NCBI GenBank assembly: GCA_020852755.1
Contig: JADZAF010000114.1
Location: 1-44,259, forward strand
Direction of reading: 5' to 3'
DNA: 44,259 bases
Origin: Bryobacterales bacterium
GTDB taxonomy: Bacteria > Acidobacteriota > Terriglobia > Bryobacterales > Bryobacteraceae
Positions 1 through 7,926 of the stretch are shown one piece after another. The notes below the pieces were generated by a model. It did not search any database. It was not told where the DNA came from and saw only the letters and a list, made by a program, of their open reading frames with translations. The translations under genes and the position numbers were made by a program. The number at the start of each line of letters is the position of its first letter. The first letter of the stretch is position 1.

Positions 1-185
1 GGGCGGGAACGTTGGGCCGATGGCAACCTCCCAGGGATCGGGCGGGAAGGTGGGGCCGATAGCGATCTCCCAGGGATCGGGCGGGAAGGTGGGGCCGATA
101 GCGATCTCCCAGGGATCGGGCGGGAACGTTGGGCCGATGGCAACCTCCCAGGGATCGGGCGGGAAAGTCGGGCCGATCGCCGTTT
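1..185. repeat. 39-bp tandem repeat array
   Basis: Direct repeats of 39 bp are in register with the unit 'cagggatcgggcgggaa...'; the shared 'a' recurs at 33, 72, 111 and 150, exactly 39 apart. A partial unit occupies 1-32, so the array continues left of the window, and it decays after about 175. The period is 13 codons and the copies code for the repeats of the small exported protein on the minus strand. There are no unique spacers, so this is not a CRISPR array. Confidence 0.9.
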
Positions 186-366
186 CCGCGACGGCGGACG
201 GGAGAGCGGGGGCAACGGCCACCTCCCAGCTATCTCCGGAACAAATCGATCCGGCGATGCCGAACGCCGGGATCACATGTCCGGTAACGCTGATCAGCGC
301 AAGGGCAAGCGTGAACAGCAAGCACACAACGATCTGGAAACGAGTATTCTCGACGAGCTTAGTCAT
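1..366 (-). CDS. small exported PPDPW-repeat protein (3' end outside window)
   Basis: I do not recognise this family. The minus-strand frame is open from ATG at 366 to the left edge (122 codons, C-terminus missing). Residues 1-9 are polar/charged and residues about 10-27 form a hydrophobic stretch, consistent with a signal peptide. From about residue 62 the protein consists of perfect 13-residue repeats of consensus PPDPWE[IV]AIGPTF, with at least four WE-containing copies before the edge. An earlier degenerate copy (SWEVAVAPALP) lies at about residues 46-56. A ribosome-binding site (AAGGGAGA) lies about 10 bases before the ATG; GTG at 369 is an alternative start. Only I/V alternation and silent changes separate the copies, so the coding frame is conserved. 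The repeats are Pro/Trp-rich, with one acidic pair (D, E) and no basic residue. Possible roles are a surface structural peptide or a multi-core peptide precursor; neither is shown by the sequence. Confidence 0.7.
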   Translation of the reverse strand, partial: MTKLVENTRFQIVVCLLFTLALALISVTGHVIPAFGIAGSICSGDSWEVAVAPALPSAVAETAIGPTFPPDPWEVAIGPTFPPDPWEIAIGPTFPPDPWEIAIGPTFPPDPWEVAIGPTFPP

Positions 367-669
367 CACAAGTAATCTCCCTTGGAAATGGCACCCTGTC
401 TGCCACCCGGCCAGTTTCGAAGAGGGGGCTGAGCAAACACATCCACTGGGATAACGTCGTATCCGTGCCAAAAGTTTAGTGTGTACGTGTTCAACCGCAG
501 TGTAGCCCATCAACAGTACCGGGCACCTGTGAAAAAAGGGTGGTTGATTCGGGTTAAAAGAGGGGCTCCAGAGAGAAGTATTAGTACTACTAGATGATAC
601 CCATCGGCTGTTCAAGCGGTATCCCACGCCCGCATGTGGGGCCCCCCCAATCCCCCCTTGCGCGCCCCA
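367..669. other. intergenic region, no gene seen
   Basis: This stretch of about 300 bp lies downstream of the ATPase gene and upstream of the repeat-peptide gene, both on the minus strand. It is less GC-rich than its surroundings and has no convincing reading frame. It holds an 8-bp palindrome TAGTACTA at 582-589 and a GTGGGGC/GCCCCAC inverted repeat at 636-642/664-670 that overlaps the ATPase stop codon. It must carry the promoter of the repeat-peptide gene unless that gene is read through from the ATPase gene, but I could not pick a convincing -35/-10 pair. Confidence 0.5.
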
Positions 670-1563
670 CTAATCCCCTCTTGAGTAGTAAGGCCTCTCC
701 TTCAAGGGCTCACCCGAATACCCGGTGTGCGAGCGGTACGGTCGTTTGCCGGGCCACTCCAGCCGCATGTCCGCGGTTACCTCGTCCAGCATCTCCATGG
801 TCGCCGACTTACTCTCCATGGCGAAGGCCGTCAGCAGCAGGTTATCGCAGACGGCGTTGATCAACCGCGGAATGCCTTGGGTCCGGTAGTGAACCTCGGC
901 CAGTAACTCGGGGGGGAAAACCGTCTGCTCCAGCATGCCCGCGCGAGCCAGGCGGGTGGTGATGTACTCGACCGTCTCGTGCTCCTGAAGCGGCTGCAAA
1001 GTGCAGCGCAGGGCGATCCTCTGCTTCAACTGGCGGAACTCCGGAGCGTCCAGCTTGCGGTCCAGTTCCGGCTGGCCGGCCAGCACGATCTGCAGCAGCT
1101 TGCCCCTGCGGTTTTCGAGGTTGCCCAGCAGCCGGATCTCTTCCAGCACATTCCAATCCAGGTTGTGCGCCTCGTCCACGATCAGCACCGAGCCGCGGCC
1201 CTGGTTGGCGCGCTGCAGCAGCATGTGGTTCAACGCGAACAGGACTTCCGTCTTGGATTCGCGGTTGCATCGCAAATCCAGGTCGTAGGCGATCATCTCG
1301 AAGAACTGCTCTACGGTCAGCCGCGAGTTGAACAGATAGGCGAAGACGACCTGTTGGGCGGTCAGGAAATCACGCAGGCATTCGAGCATGGTGGTCTTGC
1401 CGGTCCCCACCTCGCCGGTCAGGACGATGAACCCTTTGCGGCTTTGGACGCCGTAGATCAGGTTCGCCAGGGCTTCTTCGTGCTGCGCGCTCCGGTACAG
1501 GAACGCCGGGTCGGGGCTGAGGTTGAACGGGTTCTCTTTGAGGCCGAAAAAAGCTTTGTACAT
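670..1563 (-). CDS. ExeA/GspA-type AAA ATPase
   Basis: This is a cytoplasmic AAA+ ATPase of the ExeA (general secretion pathway protein A) family, 297 residues. The N-terminus MYKAFFGLKENPF is the family start, followed by Walker A GEVGTGKT at residues 50-57, Walker B LIVDEAH at 127-133 and the following segment QIVLAGQPEL. ExeA proteins work with a peptidoglycan-binding partner to assemble the type II secretin. Free-standing copies are also common near exopolysaccharide and pilus genes. No partner gene is adjacent here, and the protein lacks the C-terminal peptidoglycan-binding domain of full-length ExeA. The start at 1563 was chosen by family alignment; ATG at 1605 and TTG at 1632 extend the frame by 14 and 23 residues, the latter next to a GGAGG. 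The next gene downstream on the same strand is the repeat-peptide gene, so a link between this ATPase and export or display of that peptide is possible but unproven. Confidence 0.85.
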   Translation of the reverse strand: MYKAFFGLKENPFNLSPDPAFLYRSAQHEEALANLIYGVQSRKGFIVLTGEVGTGKTTMLECLRDFLTAQQVVFAYLFNSRLTVEQFFEMIAYDLDLRCNRESKTEVLFALNHMLLQRANQGRGSVLIVDEAHNLDWNVLEEIRLLGNLENRRGKLLQIVLAGQPELDRKLDAPEFRQLKQRIALRCTLQPLQEHETVEYITTRLARAGMLEQTVFPPELLAEVHYRTQGIPRLINAVCDNLLLTAFAMESKSATMEMLDEVTADMRLEWPGKRPYRSHTGYSGEPLKERPYYSRGD

Positions 1564-1769
1564 AGTGGACGGAGCGGCCTGCCTTGCCTGCGCGGTCTCC
1601 TGCATCTTATCACGGCCACCGGGTACCTCCAAGCGCCCGGCCGGCTTGGCGGTAATATTTCCTACGGGTTAGGTGAGTTCCGCCGGTCTCGCCCGGCTTC
1701 CTCCAACTTACGTTCCAGTACCGGAATCAAAGGACAATCCGGTCCCTGTCTCCCGGGGACGGCCGCCGG

Positions 1770-2780
1770 TCAACGATTGACCAGCGCCATCAACACGACG
1801 GCGCCCGCCAGCAAGCCCAGGCCGGTCCAAAGGGCTCCCAGCGGCCTGCCTCCCGCACCCTTCCACTCTCCGGTCAGCAGGCCCGAAAGATTCGCTGCCA
1901 GGATCATGAGGATCTGGTAGATCCCCCATCCCACCGATGTGCCGAGCGCGCCCAGGAACCCGGCGGCCATCCCATAGATGCCCACTGACCCCATCCAGAG
2001 GCACCCCATCAGTACCGCCAGAAAAACGTCCGGCCGCAGCCTGCGGAAATGACCCCAGGTCCCGTTCCGCGTTAAGAGGTAGACGCTGTAGACCAGGTTC
2101 GCCACCAACCCTCCGGCCAGCCCGACCGGCCACACCGCATACGACGCGTTGGCGGCCGACACTCCCTGGCGCATGGCCCCGTCCGCCAGGCCCTGTCCGA
2201 AGGCCAGCGAAAAATTGACCATGGGCGCCATGACGCCGCACACCACCGCGAGCAGGACGCCGGCCCTGTAACTGCCGCCCGGAACGACCCCCGCGCTTCT
2301 CCCGCTTTTCTCCCTTTGCCGTCCGGCCCAACTGCAGATCGCGATCCCGGCAATCATGACGGCGATGGCGGTGAAGATCAGGGCTCCCTTGCCCGTGCCC
2401 AGGATCTCCGGGCGCTGGGCTACCAGCGGGACCAGGGTTCCCAGCATCGCGCCCAGCCCGATGATGATCGCGTAGCCGAGCGCCATGCCCAACCGCACGA
2501 TCGAAAGCCCGAACAGCACCTGCGCCACTCCCCAGCCGGCGCCGAACAGGAAGGGCACCGCCAGGTCGCGCCCGCTCGCCTGCGCGTAGATGGCCGCCGG
2601 ATCGGGGATCGCCGCCGCGGCCATGGCCCAGGGAATCGCCACCAGGGAAACCAGGCTGAACACCAGCCAGGTGTTTTCCCATTTCCACACCCGCGTGTAC
2701 TTCATGGGGAGCATGCAGTTGCCCACCGCGACGGCGGCCAGCAGGATGAGGGTGAAGCCGATCCAGATATCCACGGACAT
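1770..2780 (-). CDS. rhaT: RhaT-family L-rhamnose/H+ symporter
   Basis: This integral inner-membrane protein of 336 residues is almost wholly hydrophobic, with about ten predicted membrane segments. The first segment begins at residue 6 (WIGFTLILLAAVAVG), followed by the family-typical NCMLPMKY and KWENTWL segments. These match the L-rhamnose-proton symporter RhaT family of the drug/metabolite transporter superfamily, which imports L-rhamnose and, in relatives, other 6-deoxyhexoses. The length is close to the E. coli protein (344). No rhamnose isomerase, kinase or aldolase lies beside it, but a microcompartment shell protein with aldehyde dehydrogenase lies 2.3 kb away and an alpha-L-fucosidase lies 11 kb away, so deoxyhexose uptake fits the context. 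Substrate is inferred from family. There is no Shine-Dalgarno; a TAGAAT hexamer ends 8 bases before the ATG, suggesting a leaderless mRNA. Confidence 0.85.
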   Translation of the reverse strand: MSVDIWIGFTLILLAAVAVGNCMLPMKYTRVWKWENTWLVFSLVSLVAIPWAMAAAAIPDPAAIYAQASGRDLAVPFLFGAGWGVAQVLFGLSIVRLGMALGYAIIIGLGAMLGTLVPLVAQRPEILGTGKGALIFTAIAVMIAGIAICSWAGRQREKSGRSAGVVPGGSYRAGVLLAVVCGVMAPMVNFSLAFGQGLADGAMRQGVSAANASYAVWPVGLAGGLVANLVYSVYLLTRNGTWGHFRRLRPDVFLAVLMGCLWMGSVGIYGMAAGFLGALGTSVGWGIYQILMILAANLSGLLTGEWKGAGGRPLGALWTGLGLLAGAVVLMALVNR

Positions 2781-2788
2781 GGGTAGCT

Positions 2789-2794
2789 ATTCTA
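2789..2794 (-). promoter_or_regulatory. -10 element of rhaT, near-leaderless
   Basis: TAGAAT on the minus strand (5 of 6 match to TATAAT) ends 8 bases before the rhaT ATG. A TTGGAC hexamer lies 20 bases upstream as a poor -35. With a usual start 6-8 bases after the -10, the transcript would begin at or next to the start codon. Confidence 0.45.
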
Positions 2795-2917
2795 TCTCAC
2801 CATCCCGAAATGGAGTCCAAAACATCTCATGGATACTTGACTTACCGTCTCCCCGCCAGCCGTCATGGCTGCACACCGCGGTTCCGGAGGAATTTCCTGC
2901 ATCAGGCTGGGCGCGCC

Positions 2918-3134
2918 TTCTCGCCCTACCGCGTCACCGGGAAACCCGGTGAAGGCGGCATGGGAGTCGTGTGCCTGGCCGGAGACCTTCTCCACCGCCG
3001 CGAAGCCGCGGTCAAGTTGCCCCGCGGCTGGCGCGGCCCCCGGGAACAACTGCTGAGCGAACCCCGGACGGCATCGGCGCCGCAGCATGCCAGGCGAGCA
3101 CGAGGGCCTGCGCTATGTGGTGATGGAGCCGGTT
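2918..3134 (+). pseudogene. remnant of a PknB-type Ser/Thr protein kinase N-lobe
   Basis: One frame, from about 2921, reads PYRVTGKPGEGGMGVV, an intact kinase glycine-rich loop. It continues with AAVKLP (the VAVK lysine position) and then REQLLSEPRTASAPQH, matching the 'REQFLSEARTASALNH' helix typical of Acidobacterial PknB-like kinases. The match then jumps by one frame, where 3096-3134 reads EHEGLRYVVMEPV, the hinge segment just before the catalytic lobe. The segment expected between 'NH' and 'EHEG' is missing, and nothing of the catalytic (HRD) or activation (DFG) motifs follows. This is a frameshifted, internally deleted and truncated gene fragment. It lies directly in front of the DUF59 fusion gene and partly in its frame, which makes that gene look longer than it is. 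Confidence 0.75.
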
Positions 3135-3181
3135 TCTTCCCGGCGCGGGTCGGTGCTACGCTTGTGGCGTCGAAGACCGCC

Positions 3182-4936
3182 ATGAAGGAAACCCAGTACG
3201 CGCACCGCACCGACGGCATGGAGGAGAAACTCCGCCTTCTGGAGGCCGCCCTCAGGAACCGGAATTTCGAACTGATACAGTCACTGGCGGAATCCCTCAA
3301 GGACACCGCCGGCCTGGCGCGCCTGCAGGCCGAGCCCGGTCCGCCGGTCATGCCGGCGGAGGCTTTCGGGCGGGTAGACGAACTGCCCGCCCCGTGGCGG
3401 CGCTGGGCGCGCGGCTGGGAGTTCTACAAGGTCCTGACGCTCGACGAAACGGTTGGCCTGGCGCGCTCGGGCGAACCGGTCGAATGCCTGCTGAGTTTTC
3501 CCGCCGGCCGGATCGCGGCGCCCTTCCGCGAGATCCGTCTGGCGTGGATGGACGAAGCGGCCGGCCAGTTGCGGGAGATTCCCTGCCAGGTATCGCAGGA
3601 GGCGCAGCAAGGCGGCGAGCGCTTCTGCCGCCTCGCCTTTCGCGCCGCATCCCCGGCCCACGTCCGCACTCACTACCTGGTGTTCTACGGAAATCCCGAC
3701 GCCGAGCTGACCGGCTATCCGACCGACCTTCAGGTGAGCGGCGAAGGTTATGGCCTCGACATCCAGAACGAATATTTCCGGGCTTCGCTCTCCCGCCAGA
3801 TGGGCCAGTTGGAGCGCCTGGAATACCGCCATGGCGGCCTGGTCCTGCACTGCTCGGGGGAGGGCCACGGGGAGCCGCCGGGCATCGACTGGGCCCACGA
3901 TTACGTCACTTCGAATAACTTCCAGAAACTCAGGGTGACCAACTGGGCGGACTGCCCCAACTACGAGGTGGTCCGCGGCCCCGTGTGTGTCAAGATCCGC
4001 CGCTGGGGATTCCCGCACTCCACCGTTCATCCCCTGTTCACCCCCAGCCGCATACACATGATGGTCGAGTACCAGTTCTTCGCGGGCGTGCCCTATTTCG
4101 TCAAGCAGGGGACCATGGAGGTGATCAAGGACCTTGAGATTACTTACCTGCGTGACGACGAGTGGGTGCTCTCCGGCTTCTCCTTCACCGACCCGGTCTG
4201 GATGGCTGCCGACGGCAAACTGCACATCGGGCCGGTCGAGCCGGCCCAGCGAGACAATCTCTGGGCGGTCGGCTTCTTCCACCGCGAGAACCGCAATGCC
4301 TTTATCGGCCTGCACCTGGTTCACGAAGCGGAGCGCTTTGACGGGCTGAAGCATAGCGGCACGCCGGACCTCAACTACCTGAAGTTCGGCCAGATCTGGA
4401 GCCGCTGGGCGGCCAGCGGCAACCCGACGCTGTCCACGGGCGCTGTGCTGCGCCAGAAGAACGCCTATCTGCTGGCGCCGTTTCCCGTGCAGGGAGGGCC
4501 GGAGTTCGTGGAAGGCGTCCGGCACCGGCTGCTCAACCCCCTGGTCCCTGGCGGAGGCAGCCTGGCTCGCGGGCTGAAGGCGGCGGAAGTGTCCGGGACC
4601 CTGGCCCGCCCGGGCGAGGCGGGGGACAGTCCGATTCCCAAGGCCGCCCTCTGGAGCGCTCTGCGCGAATGCAAGGACGACCAGCTTTACACCATCGACG
4701 CCAACGTGGTCGACATGGGTTATATCTACGACGTGCGGGTGCGCGGCGGCCTGGTCCACATTGTCATGACCATGCCGCACCGCGGGCGCCCCCGGTACCG
4801 CTTCCTCGGCAACCCCATCCGCCAGCGTTTGTTGAAGCTGCCCGGGGTGAGCGAGGTGCTGCTGGAACATGTCTGGGAGCCGGCCTGGAGTGTGCACCGC
4901 CTTACCGAAGCCGGTAGGCGCGCCGTCGGCATCTAG
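3182..4936 (+). CDS. DUF2341-like / DUF59 (MIP18) fusion protein
   Basis: This 584-residue protein has no signal peptide. Residues 1-50 are helical and charged. Residues about 97-175 resemble DUF2341-type carbohydrate-associated modules, ending in YLVFYGNPDAE. Residues about 185-480 form a beta-rich region with many aromatic residues (for example ADCPNYEVVRGPV and WAVGFFHRENRN) that I cannot place, although it recalls beta-sandwich domains of polysaccharide lyases. Residues about 485-584 are a clear DUF59/MIP18 (PaaD, SufT) domain: VVDMGYIYDVRV, VHIVMTMP, LPGVSEVLLEHVWEPAWS and the terminal RLTEAGRRAVGI. DUF59 proteins serve in Fe-S cluster assembly. The Cys usually present after the 'MTMT' strand is replaced here (MPHRGRP), so cluster handling is doubtful. 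The frame stays open upstream to 2810, but that part is kinase debris, so ATG 3182 is preferred; no strong ribosome-binding site is visible. Overall function unknown. Confidence 0.65.
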   Translation: MKETQYAHRTDGMEEKLRLLEAALRNRNFELIQSLAESLKDTAGLARLQAEPGPPVMPAEAFGRVDELPAPWRRWARGWEFYKVLTLDETVGLARSGEPVECLLSFPAGRIAAPFREIRLAWMDEAAGQLREIPCQVSQEAQQGGERFCRLAFRAASPAHVRTHYLVFYGNPDAELTGYPTDLQVSGEGYGLDIQNEYFRASLSRQMGQLERLEYRHGGLVLHCSGEGHGEPPGIDWAHDYVTSNNFQKLRVTNWADCPNYEVVRGPVCVKIRRWGFPHSTVHPLFTPSRIHMMVEYQFFAGVPYFVKQGTMEVIKDLEITYLRDDEWVLSGFSFTDPVWMAADGKLHIGPVEPAQRDNLWAVGFFHRENRNAFIGLHLVHEAERFDGLKHSGTPDLNYLKFGQIWSRWAASGNPTLSTGAVLRQKNAYLLAPFPVQGGPEFVEGVRHRLLNPLVPGGGSLARGLKAAEVSGTLARPGEAGDSPIPKAALWSALRECKDDQLYTIDANVVDMGYIYDVRVRGGLVHIVMTMPHRGRPRYRFLGNPIRQRLLKLPGVSEVLLEHVWEPAWSVHRLTEAGRRAVGI

Positions 4937-5011
4937 AATGCCGTACGCCGCCTGGCCGTTTCCGGGAGCGCTGAACGGAGCGGTCGCGCCGCGTCGCACA
5001 ACGGCTTCCGA

Positions 5012-5040
5012 TTGTGAAGCCCCGCACCATGTGGTACGTT
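5012..5040 (+). promoter_or_regulatory. candidate promoter of the BMC gene pair
   Basis: TTGTGA at 5012-5017 and TACGTT at 5035-5040 are separated by exactly 17 bases. They lie 28 bases before the shell-protein ATG, which has its own GGGAGG ribosome-binding site. The -10 is a weak match, so the call rests mainly on spacing and position. Confidence 0.3.
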
Positions 5041-5068
5041 AGGTGCTTAACCGCATTCGGGAGGAACT

Positions 5069-5356
5069 ATGGAGGCCTTGGGCCTTATCGAAACCAAGGG
5101 TTTGGTCGCCGCCATCGAAGCCGCCGACGCGATGGTCAAGACGGCCAACGTGGTCCTGACGGGAAAGGAATTTGTCGGCGCGGGCTATGTGGCCATCACG
5201 GTCCGCGGCGATGTCGGCGCGGTCAAGGCGGCCACGGACGCCGGGGCGGCGGCTGCGCGCCGGGTCGGTGAACTGGTGGCCGTGCATGTCATCCCCCGGC
5301 CTCACGAGGAAGTCGAACGGGTCCTTCCAGGCGGCGCCAAAACGCAAAAGCCGTAG
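5069..5356 (+). CDS. bacterial microcompartment shell protein (BMC-H)
   Basis: This 95-residue protein is a single BMC domain of the PduA/EutM/CcmK type, which forms flat hexamers that tile the facets of microcompartments. The N-terminus [19 protein letters not shown], the strand [26 protein letters not shown] and the helix [26 protein letters not shown] are all canonical. The last twelve residues are a short polar tail. The ribosome-binding site GGGAGGA is well placed. The gene is followed after 15 bases by an acylating aldehyde dehydrogenase, a usual cargo enzyme. No BMC-P (pentamer) or BMC-T gene is in the window, so this pair cannot build a closed shell alone and is probably a satellite of a main locus elsewhere. 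Confidence 0.95.
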   Translation: MEALGLIETKGLVAAIEAADAMVKTANVVLTGKEFVGAGYVAITVRGDVGAVKAATDAGAAAARRVGELVAVHVIPRPHEEVERVLPGGAKTQKP

Positions 5357-5371
5357 GGGGATCGCGCCTCG

Positions 5372-7210
5372 ATGCTCACCGATACCGATCTGCTTTCGGT
5401 CCAGGAGGTTCGCACCAAGGTCGAAAGAGCCTACGCCGCCTTCCAGGTGTACCGCGATTTTTCCCAGCAGCAGGTAGACGAAATTGTCGAGCGCATGGCC
5501 GCGGCCGGACGCGCCCATGCCGTCGCTCTTGCCGAGATGGCGGTGGAGGAGACCGGCTACGGCAACGTCAAGGACAAGATCGCCAAGAACATGCTGTGCG
5601 CCGACTACCTGCCGGGCAAGATGCGCGGCATGAAGACGCTCGGCGTGCTGCGGGAGCTGCCTGACGAACGCGTGGTCGAGATCGGCGTTCCCATGGGCGT
5701 GGTGGCCGCCGTGCTTCCCGTCACCAATCCCACCTCCACGGCCATCTTCAAGATTCTGATTTCTCTCAAGGCGGGCAACACTATCGTGATCAGCCCGCAC
5801 CCCAATGCCAGGCGCTGCACCAGCCACACGGCGGACCTGCTCTACCGCGCGGCTCGCGAGGCGGGCGCGCCGGAGAACGTGATCCAGTGTATGGAAACCC
5901 CCTCGCTGGAGGGGACCAGCGCCCTCATGAAGCACGACCGCACCGGTGTCATCCTCTCCACCGGCGGGGCCGGCATCGTGCGCGCCGCCTACTCCAGCGG
6001 CAAGCCCGCTTTCGGCGTCGGTCCCGGCAACGTGCCGGTGCTGTTGGAACGTACCGCCGACGTGAAGGAAGCCGTGGCCATGGTGGTGGCGGGCAAGGCG
6101 TTCGACTACGGCACGGTGTGCTCCAGCGAGCAGTCCCTGGTGGTGGAGGAGGTCCTGCGCGACCAGGTGTTGGCCGAACTGCGCGCCCGGCGGGTTCACT
6201 TCTGCGACGAAGCGCAGAAGGATGCGCTGCGAAGACTGCTCATGACTCCGCGCGGCACTATCAACCCCAAGTGCGTCGGGCAGGCGCCCGGAAAGATCGC
6301 CGGCATGGCCGGTTTCGAGATTGCGCCCGACGCCCCCATCATGGTCGCCGAGATCCGGGAAGTCGGCCGGCAGGAACCGCTTTCGGCCGAGAAGCTGTCT
6401 CCGGTGCTGGCCCTCTACTTCGTAAAGGACTTTCGCGCGGGCTGTGAAGTCTGCGAGCGGGTGCTGAATTTCGGCGGGCGCGGCCACACGTGCGTGATTT
6501 TTTCGAACGACGACGCACGCATCCGCGAATTCGGCCTGCGCATGCCGGCCATGCGCGTCATGGTGAACACGCCCTCGCCGCAAGGCTCTACCGGCGTAAC
6601 CACCAACCTGTGGCCTTCCATGACCCTGGGTTGCGGCGCCATGGCGGGCAATATCACGGGCGACAACGTCGGCCCGCAGCATCTGATCAACATCAAGCGC
6701 CTGGCCTATGCGGTGCGCAGAGCGGAAGAGACCCTGGTGGTCCCGCCCTACGAGCCCAGGGCCGCCGCCGCGCCCGCCGGCCTTGCCGCGAAGGAGGCGG
6801 ACGCCGTCGGAGCCGCCGTGGACCGGTACCTGGCCAGCCGGGGCATTGCCCCGCCGCCGCCCGGCACTGCCGCGGTTTCCGGCGCCACCGCCGAGATCGT
6901 GGACCGTTTTCTTGCCGCCCGCCGCTCGGCCGCGCCGCCCCGGCCGGTTCCGGCCTCCGCCGAGTCGTGTCCCAGTTGTAGCGGCGGCGCCATAGGGCGT
7001 CCTGCTCCGGTGGAGCAGAAAGCAGCAGCCGAAGGAAGGATCGAGCCGCCCGCCCCGGAGGTCGTGATCGTGGACTTCGTGTGTGAGAATGACGTGCGGG
7101 CGGCCATGCAGGCCTCGCGCAAGATTTACATCGGGCCGAAGACCATCGTGACACCCGCGGCACGCGAGCTGGCGGACCGGCACGACATTCTGGTACTGGC
7201 GCAGCGCTGA
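5372..7210 (+). CDS. BMC-associated CoA-acylating aldehyde dehydrogenase with extended tail
   Basis: Residues 1-455 are a PduP/EutE-type aldehyde dehydrogenase, which oxidises acetaldehyde, propionaldehyde or lactaldehyde with NAD+ and CoA to acyl-CoA inside a microcompartment. The catalytic Cys is C250 ([11 protein letters not shown]). The cofactor region contains [14 protein letters not shown] and [10 protein letters not shown]. The tail of about 155 residues is unusual. After an Ala/Pro linker come two similar amphipathic helices, [11 protein letters not shown] (about 482-492) and [12 protein letters not shown] (about 508-519), which resemble encapsulation peptides. A CPSC motif (C533, C536) follows. 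The last 45 residues contain [15 protein letters not shown] and [13 protein letters not shown], resembling the TPSARELLESRHL segment at the N-terminus of EutT. Canonical PduP and EutE are about 465 residues with an N-terminal targeting peptide. Sequence and genome context fit a planctomycete-like deoxyhexose (fucose/rhamnose) microcompartment, by inference. Confidence 0.9.
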   Translation: MLTDTDLLSVQEVRTKVERAYAAFQVYRDFSQQQVDEIVERMAAAGRAHAVALAEMAVEETGYGNVKDKIAKNMLCADYLPGKMRGMKTLGVLRELPDERVVEIGVPMGVVAAVLPVTNPTSTAIFKILISLKAGNTIVISPHPNARRCTSHTADLLYRAAREAGAPENVIQCMETPSLEGTSALMKHDRTGVILSTGGAGIVRAAYSSGKPAFGVGPGNVPVLLERTADVKEAVAMVVAGKAFDYGTVCSSEQSLVVEEVLRDQVLAELRARRVHFCDEAQKDALRRLLMTPRGTINPKCVGQAPGKIAGMAGFEIAPDAPIMVAEIREVGRQEPLSAEKLSPVLALYFVKDFRAGCEVCERVLNFGGRGHTCVIFSNDDARIREFGLRMPAMRVMVNTPSPQGSTGVTTNLWPSMTLGCGAMAGNITGDNVGPQHLINIKRLAYAVRRAEETLVVPPYEPRAAAAPAGLAAKEADAVGAAVDRYLASRGIAPPPPGTAAVSGATAEIVDRFLAARRSAAPPRPVPASAESCPSCSGGAIGRPAPVEQKAAAEGRIEPPAPEVVIVDFVCENDVRAAMQASRKIYIGPKTIVTPAARELADRHDILVLAQR

Positions 7211-7289
7211 ACCGGGCCGCGGCTCCGGAAAGGGTCCCCGCGCAGCGGAGCCTCCGGCGGCGCCGGATTGACGGGATGAGAGACCGCTT

Positions 7290-7437
7290 CCTTTGATCGC
7301 GGCCGGGAAACGGCAGCAAGGCGCCTGCCGGGTTGCCGCCGCAGGGAGCGGCGGCGCCGCGGGCGATCCGCGCCCCAAGGGTCTCAGGGCGGCTGCGGGG
7401 GAGCGCCCAGCCAGTAGTTTTCTGAGGAAACTTAACG
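7290..7437 (+). other. GC-rich leader with nested inverted repeats
   Basis: The spacer in front of the GTG-initiated gene at 7438 can form several helices. They include GATCGC (7296-7301) with GCGATC (7361-7366), GCCG-GGAAA-CGGC (7303-7315) and GCCGCC-...-GGCGGC around 7335-7357. A ribosome-binding site (GAGGAAA) lies 8 bases before the GTG. High GC content produces such pairings by chance, and I recognise no known riboswitch consensus, so the structured-leader reading is tentative. Confidence 0.25.
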
Positions 7438-7926
7438 GTGTACACCAGCCTGGACACACTCAAGCGCGAGATATTGGAGTATCTCGACAAAGAAGGCTTC
7501 GCCATTTTCCGCGGTCACCCGCGTAACATCGAGGACAATCCCTCCCTCTACTGGGATACGGAAGCCAGCCCCGACTTCCGCGCCTACCTGCGGGTCGCCG
7601 CGCAGCTCGGCGTGAAGCTGGTGGTTTTCTCCCAGCGGGAATTTGAATCCGGGGAGATCGACGACGCCCTGGATGAGCTCGAGGAGTGCGATTTCACGCC
7701 CGAAGAGAGCCGCAACCTGGAGCGCCGCCTGCGCGACATGCGCGTCTTCGAGGGCCGCACCTGCGCCCTGCGCCTGGCATTCGATTACAATTCCCGCTTC
7801 TGCCTCTTTGAAATCCGGGCCGACTGGTTCGACGAGTTTCTGGAAACCGCGCAGGAGATCGAGTCGCGTCTGCCCGACCTGGAAGACGACGACGATTCGC
7901 TCGGGGGGTTGTACTCCAACAATTGA
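7438..7926 (+). CDS. conserved acidic hypothetical protein upstream of recJ
   Basis: This 162-residue soluble protein is of unknown function. It is strongly acidic, especially at the C-terminus (LPDLEDDDDS), and rich in aromatics (for example SLYWDTEASPDFRAYL, FDYNSRFCLFEIRADWFDEF). There is no signal peptide or membrane segment. The start is GTG with a GAGGAAA ribosome-binding site 8 bases upstream. The stop codon overlaps the TTG start of recJ (TTGA), so the two are translationally coupled and may act together in DNA metabolism. That functional link is inferred from overlap only. Confidence 0.8.
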   Translation: MYTSLDTLKREILEYLDKEGFAIFRGHPRNIEDNPSLYWDTEASPDFRAYLRVAAQLGVKLVVFSQREFESGEIDDALDELEECDFTPEESRNLERRLRDMRVFEGRTCALRLAFDYNSRFCLFEIRADWFDEFLETAQEIESRLPDLEDDDDSLGGLYSNN